Of a DNA stretch of 64,000 nt, positions 32,422 to 41,135 are shown one piece after another (position 1 is the first letter of the stretch; every line of letters starts with the position of its first letter). The notes under the pieces are model-generated. The model was not told the origin of the DNA. It did no database searches and saw only the letters and a program-made list of their open reading frames with translations. Both the position numbers and the translations under genes were made by a program. This DNA is from Hyphomonas neptunium ATCC 15444 (GTDB lineage: Bacteria > Pseudomonadota > Alphaproteobacteria > Caulobacterales > Hyphomonadaceae). Location: positions 1,116,001-1,180,000 of the forward strand of contig NC_008358.1 of assembly GCF_000013025.1 (NCBI RefSeq), in the 5' to 3' direction.

Positions 32422-33261
32422 ATGAGCAGACGCAAAGTACGCATCGGCATTGTCGCGCCCGGCAGGGCTCTCGATCAGTCTATTGCGGACCGCGTGACCG
32501 CCCTTGCAGGCAACTCCACAGAGCTCATCTTCCACTCCCAATGTTTCCTGCGCGATGGTCATTTCGCCGGGCCGGATCAGGCGCGCTCCGATGCCTTCGT
32601 TGAGTTTGCCAATGATCCTACGCTCGACGCGATCTGGTTTGCGCGGGGGGGGTATGGGGCTTGCCGGTTGCTGGATACGGCGTTCGAGCGGCTGGGCGAG
32701 GCGGCGCGGCGCAAGACGTATCTGGGGTATAGCGACACCGGGTTCCTGCTGGCGCGGCTGGCGCGGGAGGGGATTGGCCGGGTGGCGCATGGGCCGATGC
32801 CGGCGGATATTCTGCGGGAGGGCGGCGAGGCCGCTGTGCGCCGGGCGATCGGGTTTCTGAGCGGGGCGGACGGCGAGGCGGGCGTTGAGCCCTCCACGCT
32901 CGCGCCCGGAAAGTACGCGGCGTATAATATCAGTGTACTGGCGAGTCTGATCGGCACGGTGCACGCGCCGGACCTTTCCGGGTCTACGTTGCTGATCGAG
33001 GATGTGGGCGAGTATCATTACCGGCTCGACCGGCTGATGTTCACGCTGACTTCCAGCGAAACGGTGCGCGCAGTGGCGGGCATCCGGCTGGGGCGGTGCG
33101 GGCCCATCCCGGTAAATGATGTGGATTTCGGGCAGAGCGAGGAGGAAATTGCGCGGCATTGGTGCGCGCGGGGTGGGATTTCGTATCTCGGCCGGGCGGA
33201 TATTGGCCATGATGTGGGGAACAAGATTGTGGTGTTCGGGGCGCGGGGCGTGGGGGCATAA
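32422..33261 (+). CDS. LD-carboxypeptidase family protein (peptidase S66)
   Basis: A 279-residue serine peptidase of the LdcA/MccF family. The N-terminus VRIGIVAPGRALD is typical. The nucleophile Ser sits in YLGYSDTGFL (about 105), the catalytic Glu in LIEDVGEYHYRLDRLM, and the catalytic His near the end in GRADIGHDVGNKI. LdcA trims the terminal D-Ala of murein tetrapeptides during recycling; MccF cleaves microcin-type compounds. The orphan Mur ligase on the opposite strand 600 bases away makes peptidoglycan recycling the better guess. A strong terminator begins at the base of its stop codon. Confidence 0.88.
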   Translation: MSRRKVRIGIVAPGRALDQSIADRVTALAGNSTELIFHSQCFLRDGHFAGPDQARSDAFVEFANDPTLDAIWFARGGYGACRLLDTAFERLGEAARRKTYLGYSDTGFLLARLAREGIGRVAHGPMPADILREGGEAAVRRAIGFLSGADGEAGVEPSTLAPGKYAAYNISVLASLIGTVHAPDLSGSTLLIEDVGEYHYRLDRLMFTLTSSETVRAVAGIRLGRCGPIPVNDVDFGQSEEEIARHWCARGGISYLGRADIGHDVGNKIVVFGARGVGA

Positions 33262-33297
33262 AAAAGGCGGGCATCGCATTTGCGAGCCCGCCTTTTT
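33261..33297. terminator. Terminator between the LD-carboxypeptidase and pntB genes
   Basis: The stem AAAAAGGCGGGC / GCCCGCCTTTTT encloses a second stem TCGCA/TGCGA with a single A bulge. A- and T-runs on both sides make it usable for the two converging transcripts. Confidence 0.9.
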
Positions 33298-33317
33298 GTT
33301 TGAGTGCGGATGGCCGA

Positions 33318-34736
33318 TCAGAGGTTCTTGACGATATCCTCGACCATCTTCTTCGCGTCGGCCAGAAGCATCATCGTGTTGTCGTTGAAGAACAGCTCGT
33401 TCTCGATACCGGCATAGCCTGAGCCCATCGAGCGCTTGATGAACAGCACCGTGCGGGCGTTTTCCACGTCGAGGATGGGCATGCCATAGATCGGCGAGGT
33501 CTTGTCCGTCTTCGCGGCGGGGTTGGTCACGTCGTTTGCGCCGATGACGAAGGCAACGTCGGAGGAGTTGAACTCCGAGTTGATGTCTTCGAGTTCGAAC
33601 ACCTCATCGTAAGGCACCTGCGCTTCGGCGAGGAGGACGTTCATGTGACCCGGCATCCGGCCCGCGACGGGGTGGATGGCGTATTTCACTTCGACGCCTT
33701 CTTCTTTCAGCTTTTCGGCCATTTCCTTCAGCGCGTGCTGGGCCTGGGCGACCGCCATGCCGTAGCCCGGCACGATGATGACCTTCGAAGCATTCTTCAT
33801 GATGAAGGCGGCGTCTTCTGCCGAGCCGCGCTTGAACGGCCGGTCGACTTTCACGCCGCCCGTGGCCGCCGCTGCATCTTCTCCGCCAAAGCCGCCGAGG
33901 ATGACCGAGATGAAGCTGCGGTTCATGCCTTTGCACATGATGTAGGAGAGGATGGCGCCTGAGGAGCCCACCAGCGCGCCGGTGATGATCAGGGCGAAGT
34001 TGCCGAGCGTGAAGCCCAGCGCCGCTGCGGCCCAGCCGGAATAGGAGTTCAGCATCGAGACGACGACGGGCATGTCTGCCCCGCCGATCGGGATGATGAG
34101 CGTGATGCCGAGGATGAGCGCCAGGGCGGTGAGGCCCCAGAAGGCCCAATGGGCCGTCCCGTTCGACTGGATCAGGATGACCATGAGGGCGATGATGCCC
34201 ACGCCGAGCGCGATATTGAGCAGGTGACGCGCGGGCAGCAGGATCGGCGCGCCGCTCATATTGCCGTTAAGCTTGGCAAAGGCGATGATCGAGCCGGTGA
34301 AGGTGAGCGCGCCGATGGCCGAGCCGAGGCCAAGCTCGATCAGCGAGACCGGGTTGATGCCGGTGATGCCGAGGATGCCGAAGCTGGACGGGGCGTAGAG
34401 CGCGGCGGACGCCACCAGCACGGCGGCAAGGCCGACGAGCGAGTGGAAGGCCGCAACAAGCTGGGGCATGTCCGTCATCGGGATCTTGCGGGCGATAATG
34501 GCGCCGACGGTACCGCCGACGGCAACCGCGCCGATCATCAGGGCCCAGGTGGCCGGATCAAGCGACTCCCAGAGGAGGACAATGGTTGTGGCCACGGCGA
34601 TCGTCATGCCGATCATGCCGTTGCGGTTGCCCTTCTGGCTGGTGGCCGGGCTGGAAAGGCCGCGCAGGGCCAGGATGAAGAGGATGCCCGAGACGAGATA
34701 GAGCAGGGGCGCCCAGGTCGAGTTGAACTGTTCCAA
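33318..34736 (-). CDS. pntB: NAD(P) transhydrogenase subunit beta
   Basis: A 472-residue membrane protein. About nine hydrophobic segments fill the first 280 residues (LYLVSGILFILALRGL, VAVGGTVGAIIARKI, FTGSIIAFAKLNG). The NADP-binding domain III then follows, with VIIVPGYGMAVAQAQHAL, HPVAGRMPGHMNVLLAEA, VIGANDVTNPAA and PIYGMPILDV. It forms the proton channel and NADP(H) site of the proton-translocating transhydrogenase, which makes NADPH at the expense of the proton gradient. Third gene of the pntAA-pntAB-pntB operon, 2 bases after pntAB. Confidence 0.96.
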   Translation of the reverse strand: MEQFNSTWAPLLYLVSGILFILALRGLSSPATSQKGNRNGMIGMTIAVATTIVLLWESLDPATWALMIGAVAVGGTVGAIIARKIPMTDMPQLVAAFHSLVGLAAVLVASAALYAPSSFGILGITGINPVSLIELGLGSAIGALTFTGSIIAFAKLNGNMSGAPILLPARHLLNIALGVGIIALMVILIQSNGTAHWAFWGLTALALILGITLIIPIGGADMPVVVSMLNSYSGWAAAALGFTLGNFALIITGALVGSSGAILSYIMCKGMNRSFISVILGGFGGEDAAAATGGVKVDRPFKRGSAEDAAFIMKNASKVIIVPGYGMAVAQAQHALKEMAEKLKEEGVEVKYAIHPVAGRMPGHMNVLLAEAQVPYDEVFELEDINSEFNSSDVAFVIGANDVTNPAAKTDKTSPIYGMPILDVENARTVLFIKRSMGSGYAGIENELFFNDNTMMLLADAKKMVEDIVKNL

Positions 34737-34738
34737 GA

Positions 34739-35110
34739 CTACTGCCCCTTCTTCTTATACATGGCCAGCATGCGCTGGGTGACGAGGAAGCCGCCGAAGA
34801 TGTTGACGCTGGCAAGGGCCACGGCGATGGCGCCGAGGATCTTGGCAATCCAGCCTTCAGAAGAAAGGCCATGGGCGGCGGCGGCAACGAGCGCGCCGAC
34901 GACGATCACGGAGGAAATCGCGTTGGTCACAGCCATCAGCGGCGTGTGCAGCGCGGGGGTGACCGACCAGACGACGTAGTAGCCGACAAAGCAGGCCAGC
35001 GCGAAGATGGCCGCCAGGAAGACGGTCGAGTCGATGCCGCCCGCGTCCGCAAAAGCCGGAAGCGCGAAGGCGGTGAGGGCGAGGGCAGTGGCAGTAGCGC
35101 GTTTCATCAC
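34739..35110 (-). CDS. pntAB: NAD(P) transhydrogenase subunit alpha part 2
   Basis: A 123-residue membrane subunit. It has a short leader ([21 protein letters not shown]) that could be a signal or a first helix. The hallmark segments are [37 protein letters not shown] and [10 protein letters not shown], then [30 protein letters not shown]. It corresponds to the C-terminal transmembrane part of the E. coli PntA chain, encoded separately as usual in alphaproteobacteria. Its ATG shares ATGA with the stop of pntAA. Confidence 0.95.
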   Translation of the reverse strand: MMKRATATALALTAFALPAFADAGGIDSTVFLAAIFALACFVGYYVVWSVTPALHTPLMAVTNAISSVIVVGALVAAAAHGLSSEGWIAKILGAIAVALASVNIFGGFLVTQRMLAMYKKKGQ

Positions 35111-36234
35111 TTCAGCCTTTCACTAACGGTTGCGCCATTGCGCGTGAGCAGCATGGCAACGACGACTTCATCCTCGGTATCGAGATTGATCGCGCCGTTT
35201 TCGGCGGTGATCAGCGGGATGAAGGCGAACAGGTTTTTGGCATAGAGCGACGAGGAGTCGGCGGGCAGACGCGCGGGCAGGTTCGAGAACCCGGCCACTT
35301 TGACGCCGCCGACATCGACAATCTCATCGGCCTTCGAGAGCGGGCAGTTGCCGCCCTGTGCAACGGCCATATCGATGATGACCGAGCCGGGCTTCATGCT
35401 TTTCACCATTTCCTCGGTGATCAGCACGGGCGCGGGGCGCCCCGGGATAAGCGCCGTGGTCACGACGATGTCCTGCTTGGCAATGTGGCTGGCGGTCAGC
35501 GCGGCCTGTTTGGCCTGGTATTCAGCCGACATTTCCTTGGCGTAGCCGCCGGAGGTTTCGGCCGCTTTGAACTCATCATCCTCTACGGCAATGAACTTGG
35601 CGCCGAGCGAGGCGACCTGTTCCTTGGCGGCGGGGCGCACATCGTTCGCCGTGACGACTGCGCCGAGGCGGCGGGCCGTGGCGATGGCCTGGAGGCCGGC
35701 AACGCCCGCGCCCATGACGAAGACTTTTGCCGGGGCAATGGTGCCGGCCGCCGTCATCATCATCGGCATGGCGCGGCCATAAATCTGGGCGCCTTCAATG
35801 ATGGCGCGATAGCCTGAGAGGTTGGACTGGGACGAGAGCGCGTCCATCGACTGGGCGCGCGTGATTCGCGGGGTGAACTCCATCGAGAGCGCCGCGATCT
35901 TCTTTGCATTGAGCGCCGCGATTTCCTCGGCCGGGTACGCGAAGGGCTCCATCAGCGCGATCAGCGCCGAGCCTTCGGGCAGGGCCGCGATCTCTGCTGG
36001 CTCCGGACGGCGGACCTTGAAAACAATGTCCGCGCCGCTCGCCGCCTCGGCCGCAGAGCCCGCAATGCTGGCCCCCGCTTCGGTAAAAGCTGCATCCAGG
36101 AAACCGGCAACGGTTCCCGCTCCTCCCTCGACCGTGACCGTGTGGCCCAGGCCAATTAGTTTCTTGACTGTCTCCGGAGTTGCCGCCACGCGGGTTTCGC
36201 CGGATCGCCGTTCTTTGAGCACTGATATCTTCAT
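35107..36234 (-). CDS. pntAA: NAD(P) transhydrogenase subunit alpha part 1
   Basis: A 375-residue soluble NAD-binding domain I. It begins [20 protein letters not shown], has [19 protein letters not shown], and the nucleotide-binding [24 protein letters not shown] with [15 protein letters not shown], then [14 protein letters not shown]. It hands hydride from NADH to the beta subunit. The start is ATG at 36234; an in-frame start at 36270 would add 12 residues not found in the family. First gene of the pnt operon; divergent from the SDR gene with 59 bases between the starts. Confidence 0.95.
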   Translation of the reverse strand: MKISVLKERRSGETRVAATPETVKKLIGLGHTVTVEGGAGTVAGFLDAAFTEAGASIAGSAAEAASGADIVFKVRRPEPAEIAALPEGSALIALMEPFAYPAEEIAALNAKKIAALSMEFTPRITRAQSMDALSSQSNLSGYRAIIEGAQIYGRAMPMMMTAAGTIAPAKVFVMGAGVAGLQAIATARRLGAVVTANDVRPAAKEQVASLGAKFIAVEDDEFKAAETSGGYAKEMSAEYQAKQAALTASHIAKQDIVVTTALIPGRPAPVLITEEMVKSMKPGSVIIDMAVAQGGNCPLSKADEIVDVGGVKVAGFSNLPARLPADSSSLYAKNLFAFIPLITAENGAINLDTEDEVVVAMLLTRNGATVSERLK

Positions 36235-36293
36235 GGTGCCTTGGATTAGGTTAAACTTTGCGCCGTGCAATAGTTATTTTGAGGGTTTAGGGC

Positions 36294-37061
36294 ATGAGTT
36301 TGTTTAGTCTCGCTAACAGGACAGCGCTGGTAACAGGCGCATCCAGCGGTCTCGGCCGCCATTTCGCGCACGTCCTTTCGGATGCCGGCGCAACGGTTAT
36401 CCTTGCGGCACGCCGTATGGACCGGCTGGAAGAAGTGGCCGCCGCAATCACCCGGAAGGGCGGCAATGCCCTGACTGTCGCCATGGACGTGACCGATGAT
36501 GGCAGCATCGTTGCCGCCTTCGACGCGATCAAGGAAGCTTTGGGCCGGCCCGCCGACATCATCGTCAACAATTCCGGCATGTCCCGCGAGGGCTGGTTCC
36601 GCGATATGGCGGAAGATGACTGGAACGCGGTGATCGACACAAACCTCACCGGCGTGTGGCGCGTTGCCAAGCACGGGGCCAATGCCATGGTTGCCGCAAA
36701 GGCAAAGGGCTCGATCATCAACATCGCTTCGATCACCGGCCTGCACCCGCAGGCGATGACGACCGCCTATTGCGTGTCGAAGGCCGGCGTCGACCATATG
36801 ACCCGCCAGATGGCGTTGGAGATGGCCCGCTATGGCGTGCGCGTGAACGCGATTGCGCCGGGCTATTTCAAGACCGAGATCAACGACGATTTCCTCGACA
36901 GCGAGCAGGGCCAGATGATGGTCCGCCGGATCGCCATGCGGCGTATCGGGGACATTGATGAGCTGGCCGGGCCGCTGTTGCTGCTGGCGTCGGACGCGGG
37001 AAGCTTCATGACCGGCTCAACGCTGGTGGTGGATGGCGGGCATCTGCTCAACAGTCTCTGA
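36294..37061 (+). CDS. Short-chain dehydrogenase/reductase
   Basis: A 255-residue Rossmann enzyme of the classical SDR family. The NAD(P) motif is TGASSGLGRHFA (15-26), with ARR after the second strand suggesting NADP. NNSG is at about 90, the catalytic triad Ser in NIASITG, with Tyr and Lys in AYCVSKAG, and APGYFKTEI after it; the end has FMTGSTLVVDGGH. The substrate is unknown. It is divergent from the pnt operon, which could supply NADPH, but a shared promoter region is the only evidence of a link. The ATG at 36294 is the natural start. Confidence 0.92.
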   Translation: MSLFSLANRTALVTGASSGLGRHFAHVLSDAGATVILAARRMDRLEEVAAAITRKGGNALTVAMDVTDDGSIVAAFDAIKEALGRPADIIVNNSGMSREGWFRDMAEDDWNAVIDTNLTGVWRVAKHGANAMVAAKAKGSIINIASITGLHPQAMTTAYCVSKAGVDHMTRQMALEMARYGVRVNAIAPGYFKTEINDDFLDSEQGQMMVRRIAMRRIGDIDELAGPLLLLASDAGSFMTGSTLVVDGGHLLNSL

Positions 37062-37079
37062 TTAAACCTTTTTCCCGCT

Positions 37080-37101
37080 GATCCCCGCGAAAGCGGGGAT
37101 C
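37080..37101. repeat. Palindrome GATCCCCGCGAAAGCGGGGATC
   Basis: A 9-base perfect stem with a short loop (GATCCCCGC-GAAA-GCGGGGATC). It lies 19 bases after the SDR stop and is partnered by a related palindrome at 37126. Probably a REP-type intergenic element that may also terminate the SDR transcript. Confidence 0.55.
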
Positions 37102-37125
37102 TCGCAGGGTATCAGCCGCCCGAGG

Positions 37126-37143
37126 CCCCCGCTTTCGCGGGGG
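37126..37143. repeat. Palindrome CCCCCGC-TTTC-GCGGGGG, partner of the 37080 repeat
   Basis: A 7-base GC stem with a TTTC loop, the complement of the GAAA loop in the 37080 element. The two thus form an inverted pair about 25 bases apart, immediately before the cobalamin riboswitch region. Confidence 0.5.
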
Positions 37144-37207
37144 TGAGCGGGGTCCGAGACGTTACCCGCTTGTCGCACTGCAAAATCCGCATTACACGCC
37201 GCCTCAC

Positions 37208-37374
37208 GCAACAGGTGCCCGGATCATGGTCCGGGTGAAAAGGGAAGCCGGTGAGAATCCGGCGCTATGCCCGTAACTGTGAGCGGGGAGCCGTGTGAGC
37301 CATACGCCACTGGGAAACCGGGAAGGCAGCTCTCTCCGGCGATGATCCGCGAAGTCAGGAGACCTGCCTGTTGC
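37208..37374 (+). ncRNA. Cobalamin riboswitch
   Basis: The closing stem GCAACAGG (37208-37215) pairs perfectly with CCTGTTGC (37367-37374). Inside are the conserved blocks GAAGCCGGTGAGAATCCGGC, GCCACTGGGAA followed by GGGAAGGC, and the B12 box GTCAGGAGACCTGCC at 37354-37368. It lies about 100 bases before the BtuB-like receptor gene. Downstream, GAGGG-ATCT-CCCTC (37458-37471) could hide the ribosome-binding site when ligand is bound, so translational control is likely. High cobalamin should shut the whole uptake operon. Confidence 0.95.
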
Positions 37375-37477
37375 CGTCGTTGGCTCGCCGTCCGGGAACA
37401 GGCGTAGGGCCGCGGAAGGCCACCTTCCGTTCATGCGACATGTCATGAACCCGCCGCGAGGGATCTCCCTCCGGCCA

Positions 37478-39346
37478 ATGAAGGATGCTGTGGATATGTT
37501 CCTCAGAACCGCACTGCTGGGCGCTTCGGCGCTCGTGATCACTGCTTCGTTTGCACAGGCAGAAGACACCCTCACTCTTGATCCTGTCGAAGTCAGCGGC
37601 CTGCGCCCGATTGAATTCGACCGTCTGACTTCGTCTGTTTCTGTTCTGACGGCAGACGATCTTGCCATTCGTCTTTCCCCCAATCCGGCCGATCAGCTGC
37701 GCGCGGTTCCCGGCGTGGCGATCTCCCGTGCGGGCGGCGTCGGCGCGCTCACCCAGGTGCGCATGCGCGGCGCCGAAGCCAACCACACGCTGGTCCTGTT
37801 TGAAGGCATCGAGATTTCCGACCCCGTGAACGGGGATACTGATTTCGGCCTGCTTACCGCGTTGCCCACCGGCCGTATCGAGGTGTTGCGCGGAGCGTCG
37901 TCCTCAATCCACGGATCAGACGCGATTGGCGGGGTCGTTTCCATTTCGGCTGCGCGCGAAGCGGGGCTGAATGCGTTTGCCGAGGCTGGCAGCTTCGGCA
38001 CGGTGCGCGGCGCACTGGGCCTGTCTGGCGAGAACTTTGGCGGGGCCATCACCGGGTTCACGACCGACGGTGTTGATACATCCGGCACCGGCGGCGCCAA
38101 GGATGGGTCTGAAGCGCTCTCCGGCTTCGTTAACGGCAAGGTTGATCTTGGGGCGGATTGGTCGCTCTCGCTGATCGGCCTCGCCCGCGGCATGGAATCG
38201 GAATTTGATTCGGATACGGATTTTGACGGCCTTCTCGACGATGAAGACCGCCGCACCGAAGCAGACCAGTGGCTGGTGGGCGGCGCACTCAGCGGCGTAA
38301 CCGGGCCGCTGGACCATGTCATCCGCGCCAGCTTCAATGAAGTGAAGCGGGATAATTTCAGCGATGGCCAAAAGACGGATGTTTCCAAGGGCCAGCGCAC
38401 CAAGCTCGCCTGGTTGCCGAGCCTTGCCAATGGCGCGCATTCGCTGACCGGTATTCTCGACTATGAGCGTGAGGAGTATGATCGCACGGATGTTCAGTAT
38501 GCCGGCGCAACCGATGCTTCCGAGACGTTCGAGTCCATCGGCGTGGGCGCGGAGTACCGCTACTCTGCCGGCGCGTTTGATGCATCCGCCTCGGCGCGGT
38601 TTGACGACAATGATGGCCGGTTTGATGATGCCACGACATGGCGTCTCGGCGCAGGCTACGCATTTGAGCAGGTCGGCGGGCGGGTTCGCGCCTCGATCGG
38701 AACCGGGGTGAAAAACCCGACCTTCACTGAACTGTTCGGCTTCTTCCCTGGCAGCTTCATCGGCAATCCCGACCTGAAGCCGGAAGAGTCCACCAGCTGG
38801 GAAATCGGCTGGGAACAGACGGTTGGACCGGTCAGCTATTCGGCCACATACTTTGAAGCCGATCTGGAGAACGAGATCTACACCGCCTACAATCCCGACT
38901 TCACCTCGTCACCGGCCAACCGCGCCACGGACAGTGAGCGGAGCGGTGTAGAGCTTGCTGCGCGCTGGCAGGCGCTCGCCAATCTGGCGTTCTTCGGCCA
39001 GGCAACCCTGTTTGACTCTCAGGACAATAACGGTGTGGACGAAATCCGGGTGCCTGAAGCAACCGCGTCCCTGGGGGCAGACTGGCTGGTCAATCCGAAC
39101 GGGTTCCGGCTCGGCGCGGCGCTCGATTATGTCGGCGAGCAGGGTGACACCGATTTCGGGCCGTTCCCGTCACGGCCTGTCAGCCTCGACGCCTACACGC
39201 TCGCCAGCATCACCGCAGAATATCCGCTGACGGAGCGGATTGCGATCACGCTGCGGGGCCAGAATGTGTTCGATGAGAAGCCAACCGACATCTATGGCTA
39301 TAATGGTCCGGGTGCTGGTGTATTCGTGGGACTGAAACTGAAGTGA
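37478..39346 (+). CDS. btuB: BtuB-like TonB-dependent cobalamin receptor
   Basis: A 622-residue outer-membrane receptor (BtuB of E. coli is of similar size). The signal peptide is MFLRTALLGASALVITASFAQA (after a few extra residues), then the TonB-box-like LDPVEVSGLR. The plug domain has QLRAVPGVAISRAGGVGALTQVRMRGAEANHTLVLFEG and IEVLRGASSSIHGSDAIGG, and the barrel carries acidic loops such as DSDTDFDGLLDDEDRR, which could bind calcium as in BtuB. ATG at 37478 is chosen; 37496 also fits. It is first in the riboswitch-controlled operon, and its stop overlaps the next gene by GTGA. Confidence 0.9.
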   Translation: MKDAVDMFLRTALLGASALVITASFAQAEDTLTLDPVEVSGLRPIEFDRLTSSVSVLTADDLAIRLSPNPADQLRAVPGVAISRAGGVGALTQVRMRGAEANHTLVLFEGIEISDPVNGDTDFGLLTALPTGRIEVLRGASSSIHGSDAIGGVVSISAAREAGLNAFAEAGSFGTVRGALGLSGENFGGAITGFTTDGVDTSGTGGAKDGSEALSGFVNGKVDLGADWSLSLIGLARGMESEFDSDTDFDGLLDDEDRRTEADQWLVGGALSGVTGPLDHVIRASFNEVKRDNFSDGQKTDVSKGQRTKLAWLPSLANGAHSLTGILDYEREEYDRTDVQYAGATDASETFESIGVGAEYRYSAGAFDASASARFDDNDGRFDDATTWRLGAGYAFEQVGGRVRASIGTGVKNPTFTELFGFFPGSFIGNPDLKPEESTSWEIGWEQTVGPVSYSATYFEADLENEIYTAYNPDFTSSPANRATDSERSGVELAARWQALANLAFFGQATLFDSQDNNGVDEIRVPEATASLGADWLVNPNGFRLGAALDYVGEQGDTDFGPFPSRPVSLDAYTLASITAEYPLTERIAITLRGQNVFDEKPTDIYGYNGPGAGVFVGLKLK

Positions 39347-40155
39347 GACTGAGGCTTTCAGCCTTTTTCCTGATGGGACTGGCCGGTTTTGCTGTGGCAG
39401 AGCCGGCCAGCCTTACGCCTGCGCGGCCGACGATCGTGTCACTGGATTACTGCGCGGACCAGTTCGTGCTGGCGCTGGCAGACCGGGAGCAGATACTCGC
39501 GCTCTCCAAGGATTCCGAACGCGCTTTCAGCCATTTGAGAGAGAAGGCGGCGGGCATTCCCAAGGTGCGCGCGGCGGCAGAAGATGTCGTCGCGCTGGCG
39601 CCGGATGTTGTGGTGCGCAGCTGGGGCGGGGATGTGCGCGCGCTTTCCCTTTATCAGCGTTTCGGTATTGAGACCGTGCAGATCGGCTATGCCGAAGACG
39701 TAGACGGAACGGCAGGTCTGTTGCGCGATGTGGCCGCTGCAATCGGGCAATCTTCGCGCGCCGAAGACATTCTGGCCGTGACGCCTGCGCCGGCCCGGCC
39801 TACCGGGCGCAAGGCGCTTTACGTTACCCCCGGCGGGGTCAGCGCGGGCAAGGATACGATGATTGCCTCGATCATGACCCATGCCGGACTTGAGAACGCA
39901 AATACGGGCACGGGCTGGACAAACCTGCCGCTGGAAAGTCTGGTTCTGGAGCCGCCCGCGCTGATGCTGGCGGCGTTTTTCGGTTTTGATGATGATGCGA
40001 CCGACAGCTGGTCTGTGTCCCGCCATCCGGTGATGCAGCGGCTCATGGCGCAGGCGCAGGTGATCGATATGGACGAGTCGCGGGTTTCCTGCGGGGCATG
40101 GTTTGTGGCCGATGAAGCGGCCGATATTGCCGGTGCGCTGGAGCCGGCGCGATGA
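39343..40155 (+). CDS. btuF: Cobalamin ABC transporter substrate-binding protein (BtuF-like)
   Basis: A 270-residue periplasmic binding protein of the helical-backbone class. The signal peptide is MRLRLSAFFLMGLAGFAVA. The fold begins TIVSLDYCADQFVLALADREQILALSKDSE, followed by EDVVALAPDVVV and LYQRFGIETVQIGY. These are typical of BtuF and siderophore-binding relatives; the riboswitch and receptor point to cobalamin. GTG at 39343 overlaps the receptor stop, and its own stop overlaps the permease start, so the operon is tightly coupled. Confidence 0.88.
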   Translation: MRLRLSAFFLMGLAGFAVAEPASLTPARPTIVSLDYCADQFVLALADREQILALSKDSERAFSHLREKAAGIPKVRAAAEDVVALAPDVVVRSWGGDVRALSLYQRFGIETVQIGYAEDVDGTAGLLRDVAAAIGQSSRAEDILAVTPAPARPTGRKALYVTPGGVSAGKDTMIASIMTHAGLENANTGTGWTNLPLESLVLEPPALMLAAFFGFDDDATDSWSVSRHPVMQRLMAQAQVIDMDESRVSCGAWFVADEAADIAGALEPAR

Positions 40156-41135
40156 GCCGCCTGACGCTCATCCTGGCGCTTGTGGCGGCGCTTCTGTTTG
40201 CGATTTCGGCGCTGGTGGGCACGGCGCCGCTGGCTTTGGGCGATACATTCGCGGCGCTGACCGGGCAGGGTGACGAGCGGGTGCGCATTATTATCTGGGA
40301 GCTGCGCCTGCCGCGCGCGGTCGCCGCTTTTGCCGTGGGCGCGGCGCTTGGCCTTGCCGGTGCGGCGCTTCAGGGATTGTTGCAGAACCCGCTGGCGGAG
40401 CCCGGCGTGCTGGGGGTGTCGGCCTTCTCGGCGCTCGGCGCGGTGATCGCGATCTTCTTTGGTTTTGCAGCGGTGAACAGTTTTGCGGTGCCGCTGGCGG
40501 CGATCCTTGGGGCCGGGATTGCGACCCTGCTGCTGGTGTTTGCGGCGATGCGGGGGGCGCGCAGTGTGACACTGCTGCTGATCGGCATTGGCCTGTCGAG
40601 CTTCGCCGGGGCGCTGATGTCGCTGGCCCTCAACATGGCGCCTAATCCCTACAGCCTGGCCGATCTTGTGAACTGGATGATGGGATCGGTGGCCAACCGG
40701 TCCTGGGCGGACATCCTTCTGGGCGCGCCGGGCTGGATCATCGGAGCAGCGCTTGTGTTTCTGGCGGGGCCGGGCCTGCGGGCGCTGAGCCTTGGGGATG
40801 AGACGGCGACGAGTCTCGGCGCCGATCCGCGCCGCATTCGCCTCCTGGTGATCGGGGGCACGTCGCTGCTGGCAGGTGCCAGCGTGGCGACGGCTGGCAC
40901 CATCGGCTTTGTTGGAATCGTTGCGCCGCACATCATCCGCCCTTTCGTGCGGCATGATCCACAGCGGTTGCTGATCCCGTCGGCGCTGCTGGCCGGGATC
41001 ATCCTGATGGTGGCTGACATTGCGATCCGCGTTCTGCCCTTCCAGCAGGAACTCAAGCTGGGCGTTGCGGCGGCGCTGGTGGGCGGGCCGGTATTTATCT
41101 GGATCGCGACCCGGCTGGGGAGGGCGTCGTCATGA
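40152..41135 (+). CDS. btuC: Cobalamin ABC transporter permease (BtuC-like, FecCD family)
   Basis: A 327-residue inner-membrane permease with about ten transmembrane segments. FecCD signatures are WELRLPRAVAAFAVGAALGLAGAALQGLLQNPLAEPGVLGVS and GFVGIVAPHIIRPFVRHDPQ, the cytoplasmic EAA-like loop that meets the ATPase. Membership in the riboswitch-led operon identifies the cargo as cobalamin. It overlaps the preceding and following genes by 4 bases each. Confidence 0.9.
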   Translation: MSRLTLILALVAALLFAISALVGTAPLALGDTFAALTGQGDERVRIIIWELRLPRAVAAFAVGAALGLAGAALQGLLQNPLAEPGVLGVSAFSALGAVIAIFFGFAAVNSFAVPLAAILGAGIATLLLVFAAMRGARSVTLLLIGIGLSSFAGALMSLALNMAPNPYSLADLVNWMMGSVANRSWADILLGAPGWIIGAALVFLAGPGLRALSLGDETATSLGADPRRIRLLVIGGTSLLAGASVATAGTIGFVGIVAPHIIRPFVRHDPQRLLIPSALLAGIILMVADIAIRVLPFQQELKLGVAAALVGGPVFIWIATRLGRASS

